A stretch of 64,000 nucleotides of DNA from assembly GCA_002293525.1 (NCBI GenBank), contig DBDJ01000021.1, positions 62,001-126,000 on the forward strand, written 5' to 3'. Under the pieces are notes generated by a model, which had not been told where the DNA came from, ran no database searches, and saw nothing but the letters and a program-made list of their open reading frames with translations. A program made the position numbers and the translations under genes. Origin of the DNA: Lachnospiraceae bacterium UBA935. Its GTDB lineage: Bacteria > Bacillota > Clostridia > Lachnospirales > Lachnospiraceae. Shown in pieces: positions 16,301-25,200 of the stretch (position 1 is the first letter of the stretch; each line of letters opens with the position of its first letter).

Positions 16301-19141
16301 ATAGCCGATGCCACACTGCTGTAAGCGCTCGGCCAGCTGATTGGCCAGGTTGTTTAACTGGCGATAGGATAAGCGTTCCCCTTGGTCTTCAAGAGCCGTT
16401 TTGTCAGGATTATCCCTGACACTTTGCTCAAACAGGCGCAAGATGGTCTGCTCCGGCGGGCCTAAGCTTTCCGTCCGATTGACCGTATCCGTCAGCCATT
16501 GCCGCTCGGTTACGGTAATTAGACTGGCATTTTGCAGTTTTTGGCCGCTGTCAGCCAGCATCCAGCCGATCACATGCTCAAGGCGGCTGCCCATGAGACC
16601 GATGGTTTCACTCCGGAACAGGCTTTTCAGATAATCGATGTCAAGCGTAAACTGCCCGTCTTTTTCTTCCAAGGTAAAGGTAAGGTCATATTTGACATCG
16701 ACTTCCCCGTTTTCATAAGGTATCAGCTTAAGGCCCTCGATCTTTGGCTCTTCGGTCCCCATATTGACATAATTAAGGGCTACGTCGAACAGCGGCTTCC
16801 GGGAACTGCTCTTAGGGATGTCAAGGGCTTCTACCAGCGCGTCAAACTGGCAGTCCTGATTGTCAAAAGCCTGTAATATTTTTTCTTTCATATATTGCAG
16901 GTATTCTGCCACAGTGAGTTCTTCATCGATCTTGCTTTTTATCGCCAAGGTATTGACGAACATCCCGACAACCGGCTCCAGCTTTACATGGTTCCGGCCG
17001 GCGACCGCCGTGCCAATCACGATTTCGTCTTGGCCGGTATAGCGCCACAGGAGGATCTTAATGGCGGCCATCAGCAAAATAAACGGGGTAAGGCCCTGCT
17101 GCCTGGCCGCTTCAAAGATCTGGCTGTTAAGGCTTGGAGTAAATTCAAAATGCCTGGTCCTGCCGTCATAACGCATGGTTTCGGGACGGTCATAATCGGT
17201 GTATAACTCCAGTACCGGTATCGTGCCGGCAAACTCTTGTTTCCAATACTCTAACTGGCGGTCTGCCTTCCCGCTCCGGAAATAATCATTCTGCCACTTG
17301 GCAAAATCCTTATATTGCACATCCGGCTCCGGAAGCTCCTTACCTTCATACAGCGCCTGGAGCTCCCTTAACAGGATGGCCAGCGAGCTTTGATCGGCAA
17401 TGATATGATGCATGTCCAGGATCAGAATATGTTCCTGGTTGTTTAAGCTGATCACCATGACCCGCAGCAGTGGGGCCCGGCTCAGATCGAAAGCCCGGAT
17501 CCGGCTACGGATTTCCTGCTCGATATTTTCCTTGATGCCGATGGAAAACTCTACCTCGAAGCTGACCTTTGGTTCGATGATCTGGACGACGTCGCCGTTA
17601 ACCATCTCAAAGCGGGTCCGGAACGCTTCATGTCTTTGTATCATGCGGGAAAAACAGCTTTGCAGTTTTTTCTTATAAATCACGCCTTCAACCAGGTAAA
17701 CGGCAGCCAGGTTATACGGCAGGGCATCATCGATCACTTCGTTCATGACGTACATCCGTTTCTGGGCACCGGAAGGCTCGTAATATTTCTGGATTTCCAG
17801 TCTTTTGATCACATCTTCCGAGCAGCTGCTTACATGCTCGCGTAGATATTTTTCCATCCGCCCGAACCGGGAATACTGGAACACATGGGACAGCGGAAAA
17901 TCAATCTGTAAGCGTTCCTTTATTTTAGCGGATAGCATGATTGCGTCCAAGGATGAGCCGCCTTTTTCGATGAAGTCGTCATTTCCCCCGGGATCGGTGA
18001 TTCCCAGCGCATCTTTCCATAGCTCTTTCAATACCGATGCGACAGCTGCTCCGCCCGGCACGGATGACACTGCTGCCGCGGACGACATGGGCGCCGCAGG
18101 AGTGGTTGCCGGATCCGGTTTTTGACCGTTTCGGGTGCCGGAAACCACATCGCTTTCGTATTTCTTTTTATCGAAGACATAGGTCGGCAGCGATATCCGC
18201 CGGGGCGCGAATTCCTGATTCAGCTTGTCCCAGTTAACGGCAATGCCGAGGCACCAGAGTCTTCCGATCAGGGCACTAAAACAATGCGCAAATGGCAGAT
18301 AAGAAGAGTCGTCCGAACCGATCAGGGTCAATACCTGCTCTGAGCCGGGCTCCGGCAGACACTGAGAAGTTATGCTGTTTTCAAGTTTATCGGATGACAG
18401 TTTTACGGTAACGGCCTTTTCCAGATAGGCCTTAGCTTTTTTACCGGCTCTTTTCATGACCGGGATCTGTTTTTCTTTTATCTGATAGTATTGATATTTT
18501 TCTTCATAGGAAGAAAGCACGCCAAACCGGTGAATCATATCGACGGCGTCTTCGATCCGGAGCGCTTCGGCACAGACCATTGCGGTCAGCTCCGCTACGC
18601 CCTCTCCCGCCAGCGCGGAAGGGTTGATCCCGATTGCCTGAAGTGCCTTAACGTTGGCATATCCCCAGGTCAAGGCAAGAAAAGCCGCGGTCTTTCCATC
18701 GGCACCGGCAGCAGTTGTAGCTGGCGACGCGACTTTTTCCGCATATTGAGCCGGTATTATGGTCATGACATCGGCTACGGCCTGGCGGTAAACCTTGAAC
18801 AGGTAGCCGGTTTCTTTTTCTTCATGCCAGGCTTTCCAGGATGCCGCCGTGTCTTCCGGCTCCGGCAGCAGGTACACCAGTTCGGGCTTGTCGCCACGGG
18901 TATTGGCCTTGCTGCCGCTCAGGACTTGGAAGTGATTGCCGGCCATGCCGGTGCGGTCGGCGATGACCGCTTTTTTATATTCCAGCTCTCTCCGGCCCTT
19001 CTGCAAGGTCCAGGAGGCATCCGCCAGATGGATCCAGCTGTTATCTTTTAAATATCCGATAACCTGATGCAGTGTATTGTCAAGCGCCTCTTGGCTTCTG
19101 GCCGAAAAAGGCAGAATATACAGTTGGTTTTTACTATCCAT
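13289..19141 (-). CDS. NRPS with AT remnant: (AT0)-T-C-A-T-C(terminal)
   Basis: A 1950-residue protein. Residues 1 to about 335 look like a post-KS linker and acyltransferase: LPFSARSQEALD at the start and ISLPTYVFDKKKYE at the end are typical KS-AT and post-AT linkers, but the GQGSQ motif is absent and the GHSxGE elbow reads GEGVAE, so the catalytic Ser and His neighbour are lost. Then follow a carrier domain (GGSSLDA, about 365-435), a condensation domain (DMHHIIADQ, about 440-870), an adenylation domain (YTSGSTGRPKG, NGYGPTE, LNHNGKIDRKAL, about 890-1400), a carrier domain (CGGQSIKAI, about 1425-1490) and a final condensation-like domain with ADHLIFDG instead of HHxxxDG (about 1500-1940). 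My hand-read A-domain code is D-P-F-C-L-G-G-I-M-K, suggesting a hydrophobic residue, low certainty. The ATG at 19141 has AAGGGG seven bases upstream; the ATG at 19147 is too close. The matching KS is at the end of the preceding protein. Confidence 0.93.
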   Translation of the reverse strand: MDSKNQLYILPFSARSQEALDNTLHQVIGYLKDNSWIHLADASWTLQKGRRELEYKKAVIADRTGMAGNHFQVLSGSKANTRGDKPELVYLLPEPEDTAASWKAWHEEKETGYLFKVYRQAVADVMTIIPAQYAEKVASPATTAAGADGKTAAFLALTWGYANVKALQAIGINPSALAGEGVAELTAMVCAEALRIEDAVDMIHRFGVLSSYEEKYQYYQIKEKQIPVMKRAGKKAKAYLEKAVTVKLSSDKLENSITSQCLPEPGSEQVLTLIGSDDSSYLPFAHCFSALIGRLWCLGIAVNWDKLNQEFAPRRISLPTYVFDKKKYESDVVSGTRNGQKPDPATTPAAPMSSAAAVSSVPGGAAVASVLKELWKDALGITDPGGNDDFIEKGGSSLDAIMLSAKIKERLQIDFPLSHVFQYSRFGRMEKYLREHVSSCSEDVIKRLEIQKYYEPSGAQKRMYVMNEVIDDALPYNLAAVYLVEGVIYKKKLQSCFSRMIQRHEAFRTRFEMVNGDVVQIIEPKVSFEVEFSIGIKENIEQEIRSRIRAFDLSRAPLLRVMVISLNNQEHILILDMHHIIADQSSLAILLRELQALYEGKELPEPDVQYKDFAKWQNDYFRSGKADRQLEYWKQEFAGTIPVLELYTDYDRPETMRYDGRTRHFEFTPSLNSQIFEAARQQGLTPFILLMAAIKILLWRYTGQDEIVIGTAVAGRNHVKLEPVVGMFVNTLAIKSKIDEELTVAEYLQYMKEKILQAFDNQDCQFDALVEALDIPKSSSRKPLFDVALNYVNMGTEEPKIEGLKLIPYENGEVDVKYDLTFTLEEKDGQFTLDIDYLKSLFRSETIGLMGSRLEHVIGWMLADSGQKLQNASLITVTERQWLTDTVNRTESLGPPEQTILRLFEQSVRDNPDKTALEDQGERLSYRQLNNLANQLAERLQQCGIGYGDDVLLFLERGYRQVLGMLGVMKLGAVYIPVDTQYPQDRVDYIIEDSKSKIVITSRELAGRIGPGIRAYLIDVEENRLDQDQDMGVGSPYTPPEFHHEDLLFILYTSGSTGRPKGTCVMHKNIIRVVKYNNFINAKENDRVVQMSNYVFDPSMFDFYTSLLNGATLVIVPQELTIDIPALAEFLIREKITLMCLSTALFHMLVDWKPESMKGIRKILVGGEQMSLHHARKAVRVLGKGRIINGYGPTETGIMATGYPVDDVEDVSIVPIGYPATGTSVYVVDDRQQLAPLNVAGELYIGGAAVSQGYLNQEELTAAKFIPFALAGKERVFCSGDRVVWNSKKELVFLGRKDFQVKIRGHRVELGEIERQIENVPGIRKAFVVTEKDRLETLSLIAYYTVSDYSQKDRFNENYLHEALSSRLPVYMIPSQYMLLEAFPLNHNGKIDRKALPVIAGYDEAEEKTDKRTEKKEKRTDERTDEREALILKTMKKILNVAVLNNNDDFFRCGGQSIKAIALTKELSDQGFTVKINDIFQCPTAAKLAGLLQEKTPAAEPEEPEGRLELNEIQAGILIRQIVADVPAVSDLITMLDAKQRFSLAPIQKIHRRNGSDYSGFVGHLEGAASEHQVRQAIAAVIGNNQLLHCALPETDDDSGWLEYELAEAAPVLGEYLAYRDISKYVPASQTAIIGGLYQQIMLTPYASGRLLWRLAVLRLKADEHLLIWGADHLIFDGLSAQVLKNQLQESLWKNRLPPPERYSDYVQLLGRGPAIAESYLVEQFRLAEWSAANQELMKRLAESEPEPGRQVKLVLPLATVEPADIWRHAFETVAGLISDYTGLERIPFALVDYGRSYQDRQFYNCVGEFLAMVPVLYDKNHWIPVEPAVQLCKDSAVNFVSLLEDAELKRKYPAVTDMLGKYFGAENASGNKCFDAVLYNFQGAAEEEEKAAFADIQGEEYLARITVLVNYDADHLIIEFHNLSAKEEEQLHYHAREIMQMKQANETGK

Positions 19142-19153
19142 GCTCATACCCCT

Positions 19154-19170
19154 TGTCCGCTGCGCGGACT
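19154..19170 (-). repeat. Short hairpin next to the ribosome site, copy 1
   Basis: AGTCCGC and GCGGACA-type arms (GTCCGC 19155-19160, GCGGAC 19164-19169, three-base loop) precede AAGGGGTA and the start of the last NRPS gene on the minus strand. The same hairpin followed by the same AAGGGGTA lies before the NRPS gene starting at 30190. Placement right at the ribosome site suggests a role in translation or mRNA ends within the operon. Confidence 0.6.
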
Positions 19171-19202
19171 TATGAATCAGTCGTGAAGAACAGCTGTGCC
19201 AT

Positions 19203-19219
19203 TGTCCGCTGTGCGGATC
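19203..19219 (-). repeat. Short hairpin, copy 2
   Basis: GTCCGC (19204-19209) and GCGGAT (19213-19218) with a three-base loop, a near copy of the hairpin at 19154-19170, 49 bp away in the same 110-bp gap between two NRPS genes. This copy is followed by other sequence than the AAGGGGTA ribosome site. Confidence 0.55.
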
Positions 19220-19250
19220 TTGGAATCAATAGTTGAAAGCGCATATGATC

Positions 19251-22200
19251 TTACTCAGCTTCTTCCAGAATGACATGGGCGTTTGTTCCTCCGATCCCGA
19301 ACGAACTCACGGCCGCCTTCAGTTTTTGCTTACGCTGTTTCGGTTCCTGAACTTCCGTATTGACATAAAAAGGGCTGTCGTCCAGGCTCACCTTGGCATT
19401 GGGCCGGCTGAAATTTATCAGCGGCGGTATCCGTTTCTTATTTAGGATTAAGACGGTCTTAATAAGGCCGGCAATCCCAGCCGCCGCATCCAGATGCCCA
19501 AGGTTAGCTTTCACTGCTCCCAGTGCGCAATATCCCTTTTGATCGGTTGACCAGGCCTGCTTTACGGATTCTATTTCAATCGGATCTCCCAGCGCTGTTC
19601 CGGTACCATGGGTCTCCAGATAACAGATTTCTTCTGGTGCTGTCCGTGCCTTGCGAAGAGCTTCTTTGATAACCGCAGTTTGGCCTTTCACGCCAGGCGC
19701 GGTGTAGCCGATCTTGTCACAGCCGTCATTGTTGACCGCTGAACCTTTGATCACTGCATATATGTGATCCCGGTCTTCTTGTGCCTTGCTAAGCGGCTTG
19801 AGCAGGACGACCCCGCAGCCCTCGCCGGGAACCGTGCCGGTGGCATCCTCGGAGAACGGCCGGCAGTGCCCGTCTTTGGAGAAGATCATTCCTTCATGCC
19901 ACAGATAGCCTTCTTTTCTGGGATAGGAAAGGCATACGCCGCCGGCAATCGCCATATCGGACGCGCCGTTATGCAGGGATTCGATTGCCTGATGGACAGC
20001 CACAAGCGAAGTGGAGCAGGCGGTCTGGACATTCATGCTGGGGCCTTTTAGATCCAGTTTGTAAGCTATCCGGGAGGTCAGGAAATCCCGCTCATTATAG
20101 GTAATGGCTTCAAAGCCGTCGATAATGTCATCTTGGGTGTTGATAAACCTTGTCATCCAGACCAGATTGGAGCTGCTGCCGGCAAACATGCCGATCTTGC
20201 CCTCATACTCGTAGGAGTTATAGCCGGCATCTTCCAAAACTTCATACGTGCACTGATGCAGCAGGCGAATCTGAGGATCCATCATCTGAGCTTCTTTATC
20301 GGAATAGTCAAACAGCTTGGCATCAAAGCAGTCCGCGCCGTCTAAATAGCCTTTGGCTTTTACGTAGTTATCTTTATATAGGAGGGATCCGCCAATCCCG
20401 CTGGCTAAAAGCTCTTCTTCGCTGAAAACCTTGATGCTTTCTTTGCCGGCCAGAATATTCTCCCAGAATGCATCCGTATTTTCCGCATCCGGGAAGCGGC
20501 AAGCGATCCCGATTACGGCAATATCCTGATGACTGTCCGTTACCTCCGTTTCCGCCCGGTCGGTTTCCGGCTCCGGCTGCCTGGACAGGAAACCGGTTTG
20601 GGGATCGGGATCGTCGCTAAAAGCGTCGTCATCAAATTCATCCGCTCTGATTCCGGCTCCGGTTCCAGCTCCGATTCCAGTTCCGTTGCTGTTGCCTTCC
20701 TGCCGATTGATTAGTTGAAGCATACCGGCGACAGTTGGATATTCAAACAGCTTGATAACCGGAACGGCAATGCCCAGATCATTATTGATCTTATTGTTCA
20801 CCATAATCAGAGCCAGGGAATTACCGCCGGCATCAAAGAAATTATCATGGACTCCGATCGAATCTTTGTGCAATACTTCTTTCCATATGTCCAATATAAA
20901 CTCGCTCACCGACCGGGAAGTTGTTACTGTCCCTGTCGTTTCTGCAGCAGCCTGATTCCTGTCGGCTTGGTTCCTGTCGGCTTGGTTCCCGCCGGCTTGG
21001 TTCTGGGCGGCTTGGCTCTGGACGGTTTGGCTCTGGTCGACTTGGTTCCCGCCGGCACGATTCTTGTCGACACTTTTTTCGTGGTCAGGAACTATCAGGG
21101 CGTTTCTGTCTAGCTTTCCGTTTGGAAGCTTGGGCAGCTTGGGAAGCCGGATAAAGCCGGACGGAGCCATATAGTGAGGCAATTTGGCTTCCACCCAGTC
21201 GCGCAGCCATTTATCGTCCTGCGCAACTGCGGCATCCGCTTTGAGGCTGTAGAACAGCAAGAGTTCTTTGTTCTGCCCATCTTTGTTCTGCCCGTCTTCG
21301 TCTGCTACCTTTGCGACAGCTTCAGTAATCGCGGGATGTCTGATGACGACATTTTCGATTTCCCCCAGTTCAATCCGGTAACCCCGGATTTTTACCTGGT
21401 TATCCAGTCGTCCGGATATCTCCGTTTCCCCGTTTGCCAGCATCCGGCCGCGGTCGCCGGTCTTGTATATTCTCGTCCCCGGCAGCTCGTCGATGGCTAT
21501 GAATCTTCTATCGGTCTCGTCGGTATTGTGATAATATCCTTGCGCCAGTCCTTCGCCGGCAATGCCTATCTCACCATAGACCCCATAGGGCTGCAGGCGG
21601 TTATCCTTGCTGAGGATAAAGATCTGTGTATTGGCAATCGGGTGGCCGATATTGACATAGTCTGATGCGGTCAGGTCTTTTGTCGTTGACCAGATCGTCG
21701 CTTCCGTCGGCCCGTACATATTGTAAATCCGTCCGGCGGATTTCCGGCGGATTTCCTTGAGCATCGGAAGCGGATAGTTTTCACCGCCGCTTAAGATGCC
21801 TTTCAACTGATTCAGGGCCGGTTCAAAAGCTTTGTGTTCAATAAATACCTTGATCCGTGAGACCGTGCTTAAAATATGGGTCACATCATGGCGGAGGATT
21901 TTGGCAGCCGTCAGGGCAGGGTCGAGCTGTTCGGCTTCGGTAGCCATATAGACTGAGTGTCCCGTGCACATCGGCACGATTGATTCAAAAGCAAAGATGT
22001 CAAAACATGGCGTGGTTATGCAGATCACCCGGTCTTCTGGCGCTGCAAATAGCTGCCGGTTCATAATGTCGCTGACAAAGTTGATGACGGCCCGGTGTCC
22101 TACCATAACCCCTTTGGGATTGCCGGTCGACCCAGAGGTAAACATCACATAGGCCAGCGGATCTGCCGAACAGCTTATTTGCGGATTTTTAACCGTTTCT

Positions 22201-25200
22201 TCATCCGTCTTTAAAGCAGCACTGTCAATATAGACCCCTTCATAGTCTACTTTGTCGCGGTATTCCGGGCTTATTAAGACCGCCTTCGGCTTGCTCTGGC
22301 GGATCATATAGCATATCCTTTCCTGAGGAAATCCGAAGTCAATCGGAACATAAGCCGCTCCGGTCTTTAATACCGCCAGCATCCCGGCCAGCAACCATTC
22401 ATCTCTTTTGCCCACAATACCCACGAGGTCTCCCTCACCGACCGGAACTTCCAGCAGCCGATGGGCAATCGTATTGATCTTCTCATTTAACTGCCGATAA
22501 GAAAACTCTTGGCCATCTCCGTTGATGAAAGCAATCTTCTTGGGATGCTTACTGACGTTTTCCTCGAACATCTCATGGAGCAGAACATCCTTTCTGGTCG
22601 TCAGTGCCGTTTCTTCAAACTGCCGGCCAAGCGAAGACAGCTCCTGATCGGAGATGATATTCAGCAGGCCCAGCGGGCTGTGACAGTCCGCAAGGATGCT
22701 CTTCATCACGGTGGCAAAGTTCTCCATCAGCCGCTGTACACTGTCCTCGGTAAACAGATCGGAGGCATAGTCGATAAAACATTGAATCTCCTTCGATTTT
22801 TCCTGCCGGCAGGTTAAGACCATGTCATAGTCGGCGGTCTTGGGGTCATAGTCAAACGGCCGTGTCGGTTTTCCGTCGATGCTGATGTCATGGACGGTCA
22901 TGTTCTGATAATCAAAGCATACGTCAAATAAGGCATTGCGGTTAAATTCCCGGCGGATTGCCAGATGATCCACCAGCTCGTCGAACTGATAGCTCTGGTA
23001 CTTAAGTGCTTCCATCACCTGCTCTTTGACCTCACCGAGAAATACGATAAAGCGCTTTTGTGCTTCTGGCCGGTTCCGCATTGCCAGCATGTTAATAAAC
23101 ATCCCCATCATTTCGGCGACTTCTTCAGTATTCCGGCCCGCTACCGGGGTTCCGATGACGATATCCTCCTGGCCCGAATAGCGGGACAGCAAGACATACC
23201 ATGCGCTCAGCAAAGCCATATACATCGTCGCGCCGTTTTGCTGGGCAAACTGCTCAAACTGCCTTGCCAGATCGGCTTCAATGGTAAAATAATATCGGTT
23301 TCCTTGAAATGTCTTTACGGCCGGGCGCTCCCGGTCAAGGGGCAGCTCCAGAACCGGAATCCGGTCTTCAAACAGGCCGGTCCAGTAACTTTTGGCCGCT
23401 TTCGCTTCTTCCGACTCAAGATATTGGTTCTGCCATGCGACGAAATCTTTATATTGAAGCCGCAATGGCGGCAATTCGCCGAAATACAGCTCATTAAAGT
23501 CTTTTTTTAAGATTTCCACCGAGGTCGCATCAGCAATAATATGATGGACATCAAACAAAAGCACGGAGTGGCCGGTATCGACCGTGATCAGCTTAAGCCT
23601 CCAAAGCGGCGCCTGGAATAAATCGAACGGCCTGACGAATTCGTCCATCAAGGCATCGATATCCTGCTCTTCTTTGAGCAGCCGGCGTTCAAAGCTCAGA
23701 TCAGCAGTGATCTGGTCGGCAATGACTTGAACCACTTGATAGCCTTGAATAGCAAATGATGTCCGCAGCACTTCATGTCGGCTGATCAGCTTCTGCACTG
23801 CCTTTTGCACTTTACCCTCATCCAGCTGTCCTTCAATTATGGTCGCCGACGGAAGATTGTAAGCCAGGTTTCCAGGATCAAGCTGATACAGGCTGAACAT
23901 CCGCTTCTGAGCCGGGGATACGCAGTAATATTCGGCTTTGGGAACCGGCATGAGCTTATTCTGCGGGCTGTCGGCGTAACCTGATGTGGCAAGATACTGT
24001 GCCAGTTTCTTGGGTGTTGTCCGCTTAAATATCTCTGATACCGACAGCTTTACTCCCGCTGTGCTTTCAATCGCACTGACCAGGCTGATTGCTTTCAGGG
24101 AGTCGCCGCCCAGTTTGAAAAAGTCCTGGTCGGCCGTCACGACATCGTAGCCAAGTACCGACCGAAAGGCATCGATTACCCGGTTTTCCAGTGGTTGATG
24201 TATCATTGCCGCCGCCCCGCTTCCTGCCGCCGTCCATGCATTTGCCGCAGCGCTTCCTGCCGCCGGCCAAGTTCCTGCCACCGCCGGGATCGGGTCTGCC
24301 GCTGCTTTCCGGGCGGCGTCCGCACTGCCGGAGCTATCTACGCCGAGCAAAATCGGAACCGGATAGTGCTTTTTGTCAAACCGGTAGCCGGGCAAGGAAA
24401 TCTTGTTCCGCCGCTTATCACCCATGAAACGCTGCCAGTCGATCGCTACGCCGGCCTCCCAAAGGCTGCCGAGCTTTGAATAAAAGTATTCCCGGTCCGG
24501 CTCGTTTTCCCGGGCATGGCGGATCAGGCTGATAAATGTATGGCTGTCCTTTTTCTCTTTATGCTGGATCGCAAAGGTACATAATGACCTTCCAGCGCCG
24601 ATTTCCAGAAAGGCGGCTGCTTCTTCCTGCAGCACGGTCGTAAGGGTCTGGGTAAACTGGACCGGACGAACAATATGCTCGCTCCAGTATCCAGCCCGGC
24701 ACATCTGACCTTCGTCGGCCCACTGGCCGGTAAGATTGGCAACCATCGGAAATCGAGGTTCATTCATCGGTAACCGGCTTAGGACTTCACCGAACTCCGC
24801 GGCGGCCTCTTTCATCAAAGGGGTATGGAAAGCATGAGATGTCTTAATAACCGAACATTTCAGCCCTTTTTCCAGCACTGTCTGTTCAAAAGCCTTGATC
24901 TTTTCCTTTGTTCCACCCACCACACAGCGGTCCGAGGTATTATCAAGAGCCAGCGACACCCCGTCGGGAAGCATGGCTGCTACCTTGTCGGCGGCGGCCA
25001 TAACGGCCAGCATCGCGCCAGGCTGCTGCTTCTGCATGATGTCGCCTCTGGCCCTGACAATCTGCACCGCATCCGCAAGGCTCCATATCCCTGCCACAGC
25101 CGCGGCCGTCACTTCACCGATGCTGTGCCCGACCAGCGCATCCGGCTTCACGCCCAGCTCCATGAGCAGAAGGGCCAGCGAATATTCGGTAACAAATAAG

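Noticed and set aside
20954..21073. CRISPR-like regular repeats
   Set aside because: Units are contiguous without spacers and keep the NRPS reading frame.
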